Assembly (NCBI GenBank): GCA_017437705.1
Contig: JAFRYJ010000114.1
Coordinates: 1 to 14,772 of the forward strand
Length of the DNA stretch: 14,772 bases
From: Lachnospiraceae bacterium
GTDB taxonomy: Bacteria; Bacillota_A; Clostridia; Lachnospirales; Lachnospiraceae
Reading direction: 5' to 3'
The position numbers and the translations under genes were made by a program. The stretch's first letter is position 1; each line of letters opens with the position of its first letter. The notes under the pieces were generated by a model that saw nothing but the letters and a program-made list of their open reading frames with translations, searched no databases and was not told where the DNA came from. Below, in pieces: positions 1 through 8,053 of the stretch.

Positions 1-503
1 ATGCCGGCACCGAAGATCAGCACCTTATCTTCAGCACATATCCTGCCTTTGTTGACACCATGCATTGCAACGGAAAAGGGCTCTATTATGGCTGCCTCGT
101 CAAAATCAACATTGTCCGGCAATTCAAAAAGATTGTAATCCAGTTTTGCCTCTTCTATCTGAACATATTCAGAAAAACCGCCGCATTCATCGCAGATCTC
201 AAGCAATGACATGCCGCAGTCTGCCGGCCTGCGCAGGCAGGGGTTGGGGAATACACGCATGCCTGCTTTAATAGCGGGATCGGCATTGGGACCGACTTCA
301 TACACTACGGATGACATTTCATGTCCGAATGTATGGCCGGGGAAAATTCCGGCATCTTCTCCTCCGTGGTAATATGCGCCGATATCGGTTCCGCATATAC
401 TGCCTCTGACGTTTTTGATCAGAACATCCCGTTCTCCGCATGAGGGCATGGGCACTTCTTCAACCGTTACGTTCTCTATGCCGTGATAAATAGCTGCTTT
501 CAT
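1..503 (-). CDS. Zinc-dependent alcohol/polyol dehydrogenase, MDR family (3' part off the window)
   Basis: The visible 167 residues are the N-terminal GroES-like half of a medium-chain dehydrogenase, which oxidises an alcohol or polyol with NAD(P). Seen: Cys37 in ICGTDI and His61-Glu62 in GHTFGHEM, the usual catalytic-zinc positions, the later IEPFSVAMHG segment, and IFGAG, the start of the Rossmann dinucleotide loop, exactly at the edge. The structural-zinc loop is unusual: cysteines occur as NPC, ADC, IC and EC (spacing about 6, 8 and 2) instead of the classical tight four-cysteine lobe. The ATG at 503-501 has a good GGAGGT ribosome binding site. The gene is divergent from an AraC regulator that probably controls it. 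The closest named relatives would be sorbitol or threonine dehydrogenases and other sugar-alcohol dehydrogenases; the substrate cannot be told. No in-frame stop occurs before the edge. Confidence 0.9.
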   Translation of the reverse strand, partial: MKAAIYHGIENVTVEEVPMPSCGERDVLIKNVRGSICGTDIGAYYHGGEDAGIFPGHTFGHEMSSVVYEVGPNADPAIKAGMRVFPNPCLRRPADCGMSLLEICDECGGFSEYVQIEEAKLDYNLFELPDNVDFDEAAIIEPFSVAMHGVNKGRICAEDKVLIFGAG

Positions 504-576
504 CAATGTTACCTCCGATTTTTTGTTTATTGATTATCCCTGTATCGTTTGATAAAATCTATTCTGAAAAAAAAGC

Positions 577-657
577 TTGCTATTTTGTTATCTTGCGGCA
601 TTTTATCCGGTGTTTTGCCGTATTTCAGTCGTGTATTATAAAATATTGCGTTCTTTT
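577..657. repeat. Cluster of TTGC + T-rich motifs between the dehydrogenase and araC-type gene
   Basis: Four same-strand copies of a TTGC-n(1-3)-T-rich motif start at 577, 593, 615 and 646. The second and third (593-604 and 615-626) agree at 9 of 12 positions and are 22 bp apart, about two helical turns. That spacing suits an AraC-family protein binding direct repeats. The third copy overlaps the candidate -35 of the regulator gene. Operator function is inferred. Confidence 0.35.
615..642 (+). promoter_or_regulatory. Candidate promoter of the AraC-family gene
   Basis: TTGCCG at 615-620 and TATAAA at 637-642 are separated by 16 bp. The match is moderate. A 47-base leader follows to the ATG at 690. 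It contains an ATG at 675 that stops after two codons (ATG GGG TAA), with no obvious role. Confidence 0.4.
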
Positions 658-689
658 TATGTTATTTACGCATTAATGGGGTAATTTGT

Positions 690-1532
690 ATGGTGTATCA
701 TCCGGAAACGATAGCTATTCATAATATTGTGGAGATAGACACAGGGGAACAGAAGGATTGGGCATTTCCCCTGCATACGCATGATATGCAGCTGGAGATA
801 TCATTCATACTCAGTGGGTGCGGGGTGTGTTATTTTGACGGCAGGACATATCCCATGCATCCCGGAGATATCGTCATAAAAAACGCCGGACAGATACACG
901 CTGAGAAGGCTGAACCGGATCGGCCTCTGCGCCAGATATGCATTTCTTTCTCCGGTGTCAGCGAGATCCGGGATCGTCCAAACTGCCTGTTGCCCGGAGA
1001 TTCCAAACCGGTTTTTCAATCCGGTGAAGATGAGGGGATTCTTTCTGAGATTTTTTCATACCTTGCTCTGCATTGGCAGGACGAAGAAAAGATCCATGCA
1101 TGTAATTATTTACAATCGGCTCTTCTGGACATCATTACAGGGATAGTTGAACGGCAGTCGGTGATAAAAAAAGCACGGAAACAAGATCTGCGCAACGACA
1201 ATACGATCAATAATGTAACAGAATGGCTCAATGGGAATTACTGGCAGAAGATCACTCTCAGCAGGCTGTCGGAGATGTTTTTTATAAGCCCGTATTATTT
1301 AGACAGAAAGTTTAAAGAACATACAGGTTACAGTGTAAATCAATATATTATTGATCTGCGAATGGGCGAAGCACAACGGCTGTTGATCTTTGAAACGATC
1401 AGTATAAAAGAGGTCGCACTGCGCGTTGGTTATGAGAACCTGCAATACTTTTATGCGACATTCAAAAAGTACACAGGGGATACGCCTTTGGTATTCCGTG
1501 AGCGTTTTCAGGGAAAGACCGAATCGCTCTAA
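690..1532 (+). CDS. AraC-family transcriptional regulator with N-terminal cupin sensor
   Basis: This is a one-component regulator of 280 residues, the usual family length. Residues about 25-90 are a cupin-type ligand pocket (HTHDMQLEISFILSGCG, then MHPGDIVIKNAGQIH). Residues about 190-270 carry the two helix-turn-helix motifs of the AraC DNA-binding domain: ITLSRLSEMFFISPYYLDRKFKEHTG and ISIKEVALRVGYENLQYFYATFKKYTG. The final G-x-TPLVFR matches the family signature. The ribosome binding site is poor (GGGG shortly before ATG), suggesting low expression. Divergent orientation to the dehydrogenase at 1-503 suggests local control of a sugar or polyol pathway whose other genes lie left of the window. 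The ligand is unknown. Confidence 0.93.
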   Translation: MVYHPETIAIHNIVEIDTGEQKDWAFPLHTHDMQLEISFILSGCGVCYFDGRTYPMHPGDIVIKNAGQIHAEKAEPDRPLRQICISFSGVSEIRDRPNCLLPGDSKPVFQSGEDEGILSEIFSYLALHWQDEEKIHACNYLQSALLDIITGIVERQSVIKKARKQDLRNDNTINNVTEWLNGNYWQKITLSRLSEMFFISPYYLDRKFKEHTGYSVNQYIIDLRMGEAQRLLIFETISIKEVALRVGYENLQYFYATFKKYTGDTPLVFRERFQGKTESL

Positions 1533-1556
1533 AGCTTAGATATGTTAAACTAATCA

Positions 1557-1582
1557 GGGGCTCCGGATCATTCCGAAGCCTC
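1557..1582 (+). terminator. Hairpin terminator between convergent genes
   Basis: A GG-rich arm at 1557-1567 pairs with 1572-1582 around a TCAT loop (11 bp with one mismatch and one G-T pair), starting 25 bp after the AraC stop. A T-rich but interrupted tail (TTCTTCTTGTTC) follows on the plus strand. It may also serve the minus-strand gene ending at 1625. Confidence 0.55.
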
Positions 1583-1624
1583 CTTCTTCTTGTTCATACA
1601 CTGTGATGCCGACGGCCTTTCCGA

Positions 1625-1954
1625 TCAGTCGACGGTCAGTTTTTCCTGTATAAAGACGGCTTTTAGATCCGAAGCAGTCATAAGCACCGATTCCTGATGG
1701 AAGAAAGCGCACAGATCCTTAGCTATTTCCTCTGCGACCTCCCCGTCCACGTCGATAAGGGTGAGCACCAGGGTGTTTTCCTGGGTATACTCGCCGTTTT
1801 CGTGGAAGTATCCGCCCTCGACCATGTTGAAGGAGAAGGGAACGCGGTAGGCGAAGCATATATTCTTCAGGAGCGAAATATAAACGGATGAATCAAATTT
1901 CTGATCAAGGCTCTCCGAATCATTGAGACCGACATATATTTTTATTTCCTGCAT
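1625..1954 (-). CDS. Small protein of unknown function (DUF3574-like pattern)
   Basis: A 109-residue soluble protein without signal peptide or membrane segment. The predicted order strand-helix-strand-strand-helix-strand suggests a small alpha/beta sandwich. Notable features are GGYFHENGEYTQENTLVLTL near the middle and HQESVLMT near the end. This arrangement (G, NG, ENT, QESVL) reminds me of DUF3574-type proteins, but that is recall, not a search. It follows the MATE gene with a 10-bp gap and has its own AGGTGAG ribosome binding site, so it is probably co-transcribed with it. Composition is acidic (many D/E). Function unknown. Confidence 0.75.
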   Translation of the reverse strand: MQEIKIYVGLNDSESLDQKFDSSVYISLLKNICFAYRVPFSFNMVEGGYFHENGEYTQENTLVLTLIDVDGEVAEEIAKDLCAFFHQESVLMTASDLKAVFIQEKLTVD

Positions 1955-1964
1955 TTATCTCACC

Positions 1965-3386
1965 TCACAAATCTTCAGCCGTTGTTTCTGTATCATCAGG
2001 CTCCTGCAGGAGCTCATCAGGAAACTCTGCCGAGAGGCTGCCGTATTTCCCCAGCCCGAATTTCTTCTTTACATAGAACATTCCTGCTATGCACATGATG
2101 GTCTGCAATAGCGATGCGCAGGGGGTCGCCAGTCCGATATGAAAAAGGGTGGCGCCCTCCATGCGGCTCATGAAGTACGACACGGGGATCCTCACGCAGA
2201 AGGCGCTCAAAATGCCCATTATCATAACGTAGCGCGTCATGCCGATACCGTTGTAGAAGCCGATGAAGCAGAAGAAGATGGCCGTAAGGAAGCAGTCGAT
2301 GGCGTAAGCTTTAAGATAAAGAAAGCCCTGCTGCACCACCTCGGGATCCGCCGAGAAGATGCCCGTCAGCATGTCTCCGTGGAAAAATCCCAGATAAAAC
2401 ATGAATACCGCCATGACAAGCGACGCACCGATGCCGTAATACAGTGCTTTCCGCGCCCTGTCCATCCGCCCGGCCCCGTAATTGTGGGCCACAAAGGCGG
2501 ACATGGCCTGGCTGAAGGCCAGCGATACCAGCATGATGAAGGTGCAGACCTTCTGGGCGGTGCCCATGCCGGCAGACTGCGCAAGGCCCATATCGTTCAC
2601 GATGGCAAGGAGCACCAGGAACGAGATGTTTACAAGGAAGTTCTGCAGCGCCAGCGGAAGGCCGAGGCCGACTACCTTTTTGATAACGGGCCCGTCGGGG
2701 CATATGAACTCCCGCTTCATTTCGAAGGGCAGCTGCTTTTTCCGTATCAGAAAATATGAGGCGATGACGCTGACCGCCTGGGCAGATACGGTGGCGATGG
2801 CCGCACCCCTGGTGCCCATATGGAACACGGCTACCAGCAGGAGGTCGCCGGCGATATTTATGGCGCATGCGATGGCAACGGTCACAAGGGGCGTACGGGA
2901 GTCTCCCATGCCTCTGAAGATAGATCCGATCAGGTTGTAGGAAATGATGACGATGGTGCCTCCGCCGCATATCCTTACATAGGAGACGGTTCGGGAGAAC
3001 GCTTCCTCAGGAGCGTTAAGAAGCCCGGCCAGCTGCGGGGCGAAGATGAGTATCAGCACCGTGCTGATAAGCGCGATGCATGCAAAAAGGATGATGGACG
3101 CGCCTACGGTGCGGCCGCCCTCCTCGGGCTTTCCCTCGCCTATCTGCTGACCCAGCAGAATTGTGGTTCCCATTGCCAGGCTGTTCATGAAATAAGTGAT
3201 GGTATTCATGATCTGGGTGCCGGTGGCGACAGCCGAAACGTCGGCGGATTCCGCAAATTGTCCCACCACAAGAAGATCCACGGCCCCGTACATGGCCTGG
3301 AGAAAAAGTGCAAGAAATATGGGCCCTGCGAATAAAAGCAGGGGCTTTAATATCGGACCTTCCGTAAAGCTGCTTTTGTGAGACAT
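1965..3386 (-). CDS. MATE-family multidrug/cation efflux transporter
   Basis: A 473-residue polytopic membrane protein with about twelve hydrophobic segments in two similar halves, the usual MATE length. The start GPILKPLLLFAGPIFLALFLQ followed by AMYGAVDLLVVGQF is the typical first-helix region. The second half repeats the pattern with IKKVVGLGLPLALQNFL and SAFVAHNYGAGRMDRARK. Members export drugs or metabolites using a Na+ or H+ gradient; the substrate cannot be inferred. The ribosome binding site is weak (GGAAAAACGAT before ATG). It lies 87 bp behind the DJ-1 gene on the same strand and 10 bp ahead of the small unknown gene. No strong promoter was seen in the 87-bp gap, so read-through from the DJ-1 promoter is plausible. 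Confidence 0.93.
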   Translation of the reverse strand: MSHKSSFTEGPILKPLLLFAGPIFLALFLQAMYGAVDLLVVGQFAESADVSAVATGTQIMNTITYFMNSLAMGTTILLGQQIGEGKPEEGGRTVGASIILFACIALISTVLILIFAPQLAGLLNAPEEAFSRTVSYVRICGGGTIVIISYNLIGSIFRGMGDSRTPLVTVAIACAINIAGDLLLVAVFHMGTRGAAIATVSAQAVSVIASYFLIRKKQLPFEMKREFICPDGPVIKKVVGLGLPLALQNFLVNISFLVLLAIVNDMGLAQSAGMGTAQKVCTFIMLVSLAFSQAMSAFVAHNYGAGRMDRARKALYYGIGASLVMAVFMFYLGFFHGDMLTGIFSADPEVVQQGFLYLKAYAIDCFLTAIFFCFIGFYNGIGMTRYVMIMGILSAFCVRIPVSYFMSRMEGATLFHIGLATPCASLLQTIMCIAGMFYVKKKFGLGKYGSLSAEFPDELLQEPDDTETTAEDL

Positions 3387-3473
3387 ATCGTTTTTCCGGT
3401 TATTTATGGTTTCAAAGGGCGGCTTTTATTGATCGGGCTGAAGACTCATCAGCACGCCGCCGTGCAATGATCT

Positions 3474-4022
3474 TTATTTCAGCAGCCCCGCTGCTATCTT
3501 ATCCTTTACTTCTTTTCCGCAGAGCGCTTCCGTCAGCGCCAGGGCAAAATCCATGGCCGTGGCGGGTCCGCGGCTGGTTACAACGTTATTGCATACGACA
3601 ACGTTCTTATCCTTTACTGTTTCCCTGCAAAAAAGAGTGCCTTCCATACCGGGATAGCAGGTGGCTTCCCTGTCTTTAAGAAGGCCCAGGGGTCCAAGTA
3701 CTATGGCGGGTGATGCGCAGATGGCTGACACGATACGGCCCTCGGCTTCCTGTTTCAGAAGCAGCTCACACAGGCCTTCGTGGGCCCGCAGATTAGTCGC
3801 CCCGGGCATGCCGCCGGGAAGGACGAGCAGATCGGCATCATCGGTGATGTCGGCGAACATGCAGTCCGCCACCACGGGGATGCGGTGGGAACCGGTGACC
3901 TCATTGTCTCCGGACACCGATACGGTAACGGCATTGACGCCGGCACGTCTTAAGATATCGACACAGGTGAGGGCCTCCACCTCTTCAAAGCCCTCGGCCA
4001 GGAATACATAAGCTTTTTTCAT
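3474..4022 (-). CDS. DJ-1/PfpI family protein (YajL/ThiJ type)
   Basis: A 182-residue single-domain protein of normal DJ-1 length. The nucleophile elbow SAICASPAIVLGP places the conserved cysteine at residue 102, equivalent to Cys106 of human DJ-1. Glu16 in AEGFEEVEALT matches the glutamate that tunes that cysteine. VLPGGMPGATNLRAH is the conserved central loop. YajL/DJ-1 members are linked to oxidative or carbonyl stress protection (deglycase or chaperone activity, still debated); the exact reaction here is unknown. The ribosome binding site AAGGAGGT sits 7 bases before the ATG. A good promoter lies upstream (4070-4098), divergent from the gdpP operon. Confidence 0.92.
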   Translation of the reverse strand: MKKAYVFLAEGFEEVEALTCVDILRRAGVNAVTVSVSGDNEVTGSHRIPVVADCMFADITDDADLLVLPGGMPGATNLRAHEGLCELLLKQEAEGRIVSAICASPAIVLGPLGLLKDREATCYPGMEGTLFCRETVKDKNVVVCNNVVTSRGPATAMDFALALTEALCGKEVKDKIAAGLLK

Positions 4023-4069
4023 TTCCGGACCTCCTTTTTCAAAGCTAAGCGGTTTTCATTGTATTTTTC

Positions 4070-4098
4070 AGTATAATACCGGGTGATTTTGCGGTCAA
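4070..4098 (-). promoter_or_regulatory. Sigma-A-type promoter of the DJ-1 gene
   Basis: On the minus strand, TTGACC (4098-4093) and TATACT (4075-4070) are separated by exactly 17 bp, about 48 bp before the ATG. Confidence 0.65.
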
Positions 4099-4137
4099 AC
4101 GCCTCAAATACATTGCTGTATATTTTGTATGAAAACA

Positions 4138-4146
4138 TGTTATAAT
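4138..4146 (+). promoter_or_regulatory. Extended -10 promoter of the gdpP-rplI-dnaB operon
   Basis: TGTTATAAT is a perfect extended -10 element (TGnTATAAT). No good -35 lies at the right distance, as is usual for this class. It is back-to-back with the DJ-1 promoter, 40 bp away. The 5' leader to the ATG at 4214 is about 60 bases. Confidence 0.6.
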
Positions 4147-4157
4147 ATATGTCTATC

Positions 4158-4170
4158 GAGGCGATGCCTC
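4158..4170 (+). other. Small perfect hairpin in the gdpP leader
   Basis: GAGGC-GAT-GCCTC forms a 5-bp stem with a 3-base loop, close to the expected transcription start. It may stabilise the 5' end of the mRNA. No T-run directly follows that would make it a convincing terminator. Confidence 0.35.
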
Positions 4171-4213
4171 TTATTAGTCATGCAATAAAACATGTGCAGG
4201 GACGGATAATGAT

Positions 4214-6265
4214 ATGGAACAGAAAAAAGGAATAGAAGATAAACTGCAGAATACATTCATAGGATTCATCATCGTCGGATGCATCCTTACGGCCTGCGGC
4301 ATCGGCTTTGTTGTCTGGGAGCATTATATCCCTGGCTTCATCACTGCGGGCCTGGGCCTTGTGGTCGTTATAATGGCCCTCATCTTTTACAGGTACACAA
4401 GGAAGCGGATCCTAAAGGATATGCTGGATTTCTCCATGGAGTACAAGCACGTCCAGAACGATTTTATCTATAATCTGGAGATCCCCTACGCGATCCTGGA
4501 TAAGAAGGGCAAGCTTATCTGGTGCAACGGCGCCTTCAAGGAGATAAAGGATTACAACCTGGCTGTCAACGGCATCGAGTACCTGTTCAAGGACCTTACC
4601 AGGGATAAGCTTCCCGCGAAGGAGTCCCAGATAACGGAGTACATCACTCACGACAGGGCCTACTACAGGGTAAAGGTCAAGAAGATCGAGCTCAACCGTT
4701 CCAACGAGAAGGACGCGGAGGCACTGAAGGTCGACAGGCAGAAGAACGAGTACATCATGGCCCTTTATCTCTTCGACGAGACGAGGCTGCGCTCCTACGT
4801 AAAGGAGAATCTGGAGCAGAGGCTCATCTGCGGTATCGTTTACATCGACAATTACGACGATGTGCTGGATTCCACGGACAAGGAAAAGAGAGCCATGCTG
4901 GCGGCCGTCATCGAAAGGGATATCGCCAAGTATTTCAACGGTTATGATGCGATCCTGAACCGTACCGAGAACGACAGGTTCACGTTCGTGATGCAGCAGA
5001 AGCATCTCCGCAGCCTCCAGGAGAACAAGTTCTCCATCCTGGACGAGGTAAGGGAGCTGAACATGGGCAACTCCATAGAGGTCACCCTTTCAATAGGCAT
5101 CGGCGCCGACGCGGCATCATACGCCCAGGCACAGGAGTGGGCGAGGAACGCCATCGACCTGGCCCTGGGCAGAGGAGGCGACCAGGCCGTCATCAAGCAG
5201 AAGAACAACATTTCCTATTACGGCGGCAAGGCGAAGCAGGTGGAGAAGAACTCCAGCGTCCGCGCCCGTGTAAAGGCCCACGCCTTGAGGCAGCTTCTGG
5301 AGACGAAGGACAGGGTCATCATCATGGGCCACAAGACCGGCGACATGGATTCCCTGGGCGCGGCAGTAGGTATCTCAAGGGCCGCGAAGGTCCTGGGCAA
5401 AAAGCCCCATATAGTTTTCAACGACGTTACGAAGAGCGTAAGGCCCTTCCTGGAGAAGCTTAAAGCCAGCCCGAACTGCGAACCGGATATGTTTATCGGA
5501 AACGACAGGGCGATGCAGCTTATGGACGATAAGACGGCGCTTGTCATCGTAGACGTCAACAAAGCGGCCATGACGGAGTGTCCGGAGCTGGTGGAGAAGT
5601 CCCATACGACGGTGCTCCTGGACCATCACAGACAATCCAAGGACAGCATAGAGAACGCGGTGCTTTCCTATGTGGAGCCCTTCGCATCCTCCACGGTGGA
5701 GATGGTAATAGACATCCTTGTCTACATCGACGAAAAGGTGAAGCTTACAAGGGAAGAAGCCAATACGATGTACGGCGGCCTCATGGTGGATACAAACAAT
5801 TTCGTATCCCGCACCACGGTTCGTACCTTCGAGGCGGCGGCATTCCTGAAGGGCAGCGGCGCGGACATCACCGATGTAAGGCGCATGCTCTCGGATGATG
5901 TTGCCACATTCCGCGCCAAGGCCAGGACGGTGGGCACCACGGAGCTCTTCGACAACGAATTCGCCTTTGCGGTATGCAGCGACGAGGGTGTGTCGGATCC
6001 GGCTATCATCGGGGCCCAGGCGGCCAACGAGCTGCTGTCCATCGCCGGAGTGAAGGCATCATTCGTATTCACGAAGGTGAACGACACCATATTCATAAGC
6101 GCCAGGAGCATGGGCGACATAAATGTGCAGCTGGTAATGGAGAAATTCAACGGCGGCGGCCATTCCACCATGGCCGGTGCGCAGCTTAAGGATATAAGCA
6201 CCGAGTCTGCCATGAACAACGTGAAGATGGAACTCAGACGCATGAAGAACGAAGGAGAGATATAA
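4214..6265 (+). CDS. gdpP: Cyclic-di-AMP phosphodiesterase, GdpP type (membrane, PAS, degenerate GGDEF, DHH-DHHA1)
   Basis: A 683-residue protein with the full GdpP layout: two membrane helices (about 16-34 and 39-58), a PAS-like sensor (about 80-160), a degenerate GGDEF domain (about 200-330; NRTENDRF replaces GGDEF), then DHH and DHHA1 phosphoesterase domains. Catalytic signatures are GHKTGDMDS (372-380), LLDHHRQ with Asp470-His471-His472, GLMVDTNNF with Asp526, and GGGHSTMAG (647-654) in DHHA1. Known members hydrolyse c-di-AMP to pApA and so set potassium and osmotic balance, cell-wall stress responses and beta-lactam tolerance. The ATG at 4214 has an AGGGACGG ribosome binding site. Its stop overlaps the rplI start by one base (TAATG). 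The gdpP-rplI-dnaB order is conserved in Firmicutes. No missing metal ligand was noticed. Confidence 0.95.
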   Translation: MEQKKGIEDKLQNTFIGFIIVGCILTACGIGFVVWEHYIPGFITAGLGLVVVIMALIFYRYTRKRILKDMLDFSMEYKHVQNDFIYNLEIPYAILDKKGKLIWCNGAFKEIKDYNLAVNGIEYLFKDLTRDKLPAKESQITEYITHDRAYYRVKVKKIELNRSNEKDAEALKVDRQKNEYIMALYLFDETRLRSYVKENLEQRLICGIVYIDNYDDVLDSTDKEKRAMLAAVIERDIAKYFNGYDAILNRTENDRFTFVMQQKHLRSLQENKFSILDEVRELNMGNSIEVTLSIGIGADAASYAQAQEWARNAIDLALGRGGDQAVIKQKNNISYYGGKAKQVEKNSSVRARVKAHALRQLLETKDRVIIMGHKTGDMDSLGAAVGISRAAKVLGKKPHIVFNDVTKSVRPFLEKLKASPNCEPDMFIGNDRAMQLMDDKTALVIVDVNKAAMTECPELVEKSHTTVLLDHHRQSKDSIENAVLSYVEPFASSTVEMVIDILVYIDEKVKLTREEANTMYGGLMVDTNNFVSRTTVRTFEAAAFLKGSGADITDVRRMLSDDVATFRAKARTVGTTELFDNEFAFAVCSDEGVSDPAIIGAQAANELLSIAGVKASFVFTKVNDTIFISARSMGDINVQLVMEKFNGGGHSTMAGAQLKDISTESAMNNVKMELRRMKNEGEI

Positions 6266-6711
6266 TGAAGGTCATTTTGATTGAAGACGTGAAGACCCTC
6301 GGCAAGAAGGGCGAGATCGTTGAAGTAAACGACGGATATGCAAGGAATTTCATTTTCAAGAAAAAGCTTGGCATCGAGGCCAATGCGAAGAATCTGAACG
6401 ACCTCAAGCTTAAGAAGGCCAACGAGGAAAAACTGGCGGAGGCCCAGTATCAGGACGCCCTGGCCTTTGCGGCGGCCCTTAACGGCAGCACCGTAACGAT
6501 CCCCATCAGGATGGGCGACAACGGCAAGGTGTTCGGCTCCGTGGCTTCAAAGGAGATCGCCGAGAAGGCGAAGGAGCAGCTGAACATGGACCTGGACAAG
6601 AAGAGGATAGTGCTCCCCGAGGCCATCAAGGCCGTGGGTCCGGTGGACGTTGCATATAAGGTACACCCCAGGGTGACGGCGAAGTTTACCGTCAATGTCG
6701 TGGAAGGATAA
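6265..6711 (+). CDS. rplI: 50S ribosomal protein L9
   Basis: At 148 residues this is full-length L9. The N-terminal 23S-rRNA-binding domain begins [29 protein letters not shown] in family fashion, a long charged linker helix (about 45-75) follows, and a C-terminal domain contains GKVFGSV and ends [21 protein letters not shown]9 sits at the base of the L1 stalk and supports reading-frame maintenance. The AAGGAGAG ribosome binding site is inside the end of gdpP, and the ATG shares a base with the gdpP stop, so translational coupling is likely. dnaB starts 4 bases after the stop. Confidence 0.97.
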   Translation: MKVILIEDVKTLGKKGEIVEVNDGYARNFIFKKKLGIEANAKNLNDLKLKKANEEKLAEAQYQDALAFAAALNGSTVTIPIRMGDNGKVFGSVASKEIAEKAKEQLNMDLDKKRIVLPEAIKAVGPVDVAYKVHPRVTAKFTVNVVEG

Positions 6712-6715
6712 ATAA

Positions 6716-8053
6716 ATGGATGAGACCGTTATAAAAAGAGTCATGCCCCACAGCGATGATGCCGAGCGGGCCGTCATCGGCTCCATGTTCATGGATCCGG
6801 ATGCGGTCATAAAGGCGTCGGGCATAATAAAGGGCAGCGATTTTTATATGCAGAGATACGGCATCCTTTTCGATGCCATCGTCGAACTTAATAACGAGGG
6901 CAGGCCGGTGGACATCATCACCCTTTCGGAGAAGCTTAAGGCTAAGGAGCTGCCGGAGGAGATGGCCGACCCCGAATTCATAAGCGGTCTTGTGGAGAAC
7001 GTTCCCACCTCGGCTAATGCGGAGTACTATGCCCGCACGGTTTACGAGAAGAGCATGATGCGGAAGCTTATCCGCATGCACGAGGAGCTGGCCAACGACT
7101 GCTATCAGGACAAGGAGCCCCTGGACAAGATCCTGGAGGACACGGAGAAGAACATGTTCGATCTTCTGCAGAAGAGGACCGGCAACGATTTCGTGCCGAT
7201 TCAGGATATCGTGGTGGAGGCCATCAAAAGGATCGAGCTGGCATCGAAGAACAGGAGCAACGTTACTGGCATAGCCACGGGCTTCAAGGACCTGGATTAC
7301 AAGACGGCGGGCTTCCAGAATTCCGACCTTATCCTGCTGGCTGCCAGGCCTTCCATGGGCAAGACGGCCTTTGCGCTTAACATACTGGACAACGTCAGCA
7401 TAAAGAACAAAATACCGGCGGTCATCTTCAGCCTCGAGATGTCGAAGGAGCAGCTTGTTAGCAGGCTCCTTTCCATGGAATCCAGGATCGATTCACAGTC
7501 GCTGAAGACAGGCAACCTGCGCACGGCGGACTGGGAGATGCTGGTGGAGGGCGCCGAGATCGTCAGCAATGGTGCGCTTATCATCGACGATACCCCGGCC
7601 ATTTCCATTGCGGAGCTCAGGTCGAAGTGCAGGAAATATAAGCTGGAAAACGACATCAAGCTTGTTTTTATAGATTATCTGCAGCTTATGGAGACAAACT
7701 CCAGGGCGGAGTCAATGCAGCTGAAGATCCAGGAGCTGTCCAGGTCTTTAAAGGCCCTGGCCAGGGAGCTGAACGTTCCTGTGGTGGCCCTGTCCCAGCT
7801 CAGCCGTGAGCCGGAGAAGAGGCCGGACCACAGGCCCGTGCTTTCGGACCTTCGTGATTCCGGCTCCATCGAGCAGGATGCGGACATCGTTCTCTTCCTT
7901 TACAGAGACGAGGTCTACAACAAGGACCAGTCGGACAAGAAGGGCATCATGGAGGTGCTTATCTCGAAGCACAGGAACGGCCCCACGGGCACCGTGGAGC
8001 TGGTTTGGCTGGATAAGTACATGAAGTACGAAGACCTGGAGCGCAGGAGTTAA
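6716..8053 (+). CDS. dnaB: Replicative DNA helicase DnaB (DnaC in Bacillus naming)
   Basis: This is the hexameric 5'-3' helicase of the replication fork, 445 residues as usual. The N-terminal primase-interacting domain begins DAERAVIGSMF (15-25). The RecA-like motor has Walker A ARPSMGKT (210-217), Walker B VFIDYLQL (317-324), SQLSREPEKRPDHRP (360-374) and DLRDSGSIEQDAD (378-390), which holds the conserved arginine and acidic residues of the subunit interface. No intein or insertion interrupts these motifs. The ribosome binding site GGAAGGA overlaps the end of rplI. The stop codon overlaps the next ATG (TAATG), so the radical SAM gene is translationally coupled to it. Confidence 0.97.
   Translation: MDETVIKRVMPHSDDAERAVIGSMFMDPDAVIKASGIIKGSDFYMQRYGILFDAIVELNNEGRPVDIITLSEKLKAKELPEEMADPEFISGLVENVPTSANAEYYARTVYEKSMMRKLIRMHEELANDCYQDKEPLDKILEDTEKNMFDLLQKRTGNDFVPIQDIVVEAIKRIELASKNRSNVTGIATGFKDLDYKTAGFQNSDLILLAARPSMGKTAFALNILDNVSIKNKIPAVIFSLEMSKEQLVSRLLSMESRIDSQSLKTGNLRTADWEMLVEGAEIVSNGALIIDDTPAISIAELRSKCRKYKLENDIKLVFIDYLQLMETNSRAESMQLKIQELSRSLKALARELNVPVVALSQLSREPEKRPDHRPVLSDLRDSGSIEQDADIVLFLYRDEVYNKDQSDKKGIMEVLISKHRNGPTGTVELVWLDKYMKYEDLERRS

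Noticed and set aside
2139..3335. Long open frames on the plus strand (2139-2759, 2482-2940, 2820-3335) and a second minus frame 2311-2970
   Set aside because: They lie wholly inside the MATE gene, have no plausible starts or family features, and are low-complexity H/R/G-rich shadows of a GC-rich coding sequence.
3452..3465. Hairpin GCACG-CCGC-CGTGC just after the DJ-1 stop
   Set aside because: Only 5 bp with no T-run in the direction of transcription; not convincing as a terminator, and read-through into the MATE gene remains possible.
4412..6243. Minus-strand open frames within gdpP (for example 4412-5005 and 5722-6243)
   Set aside because: Antisense shadows of a clearly conserved gene; no ribosome binding sites or recognisable domains.
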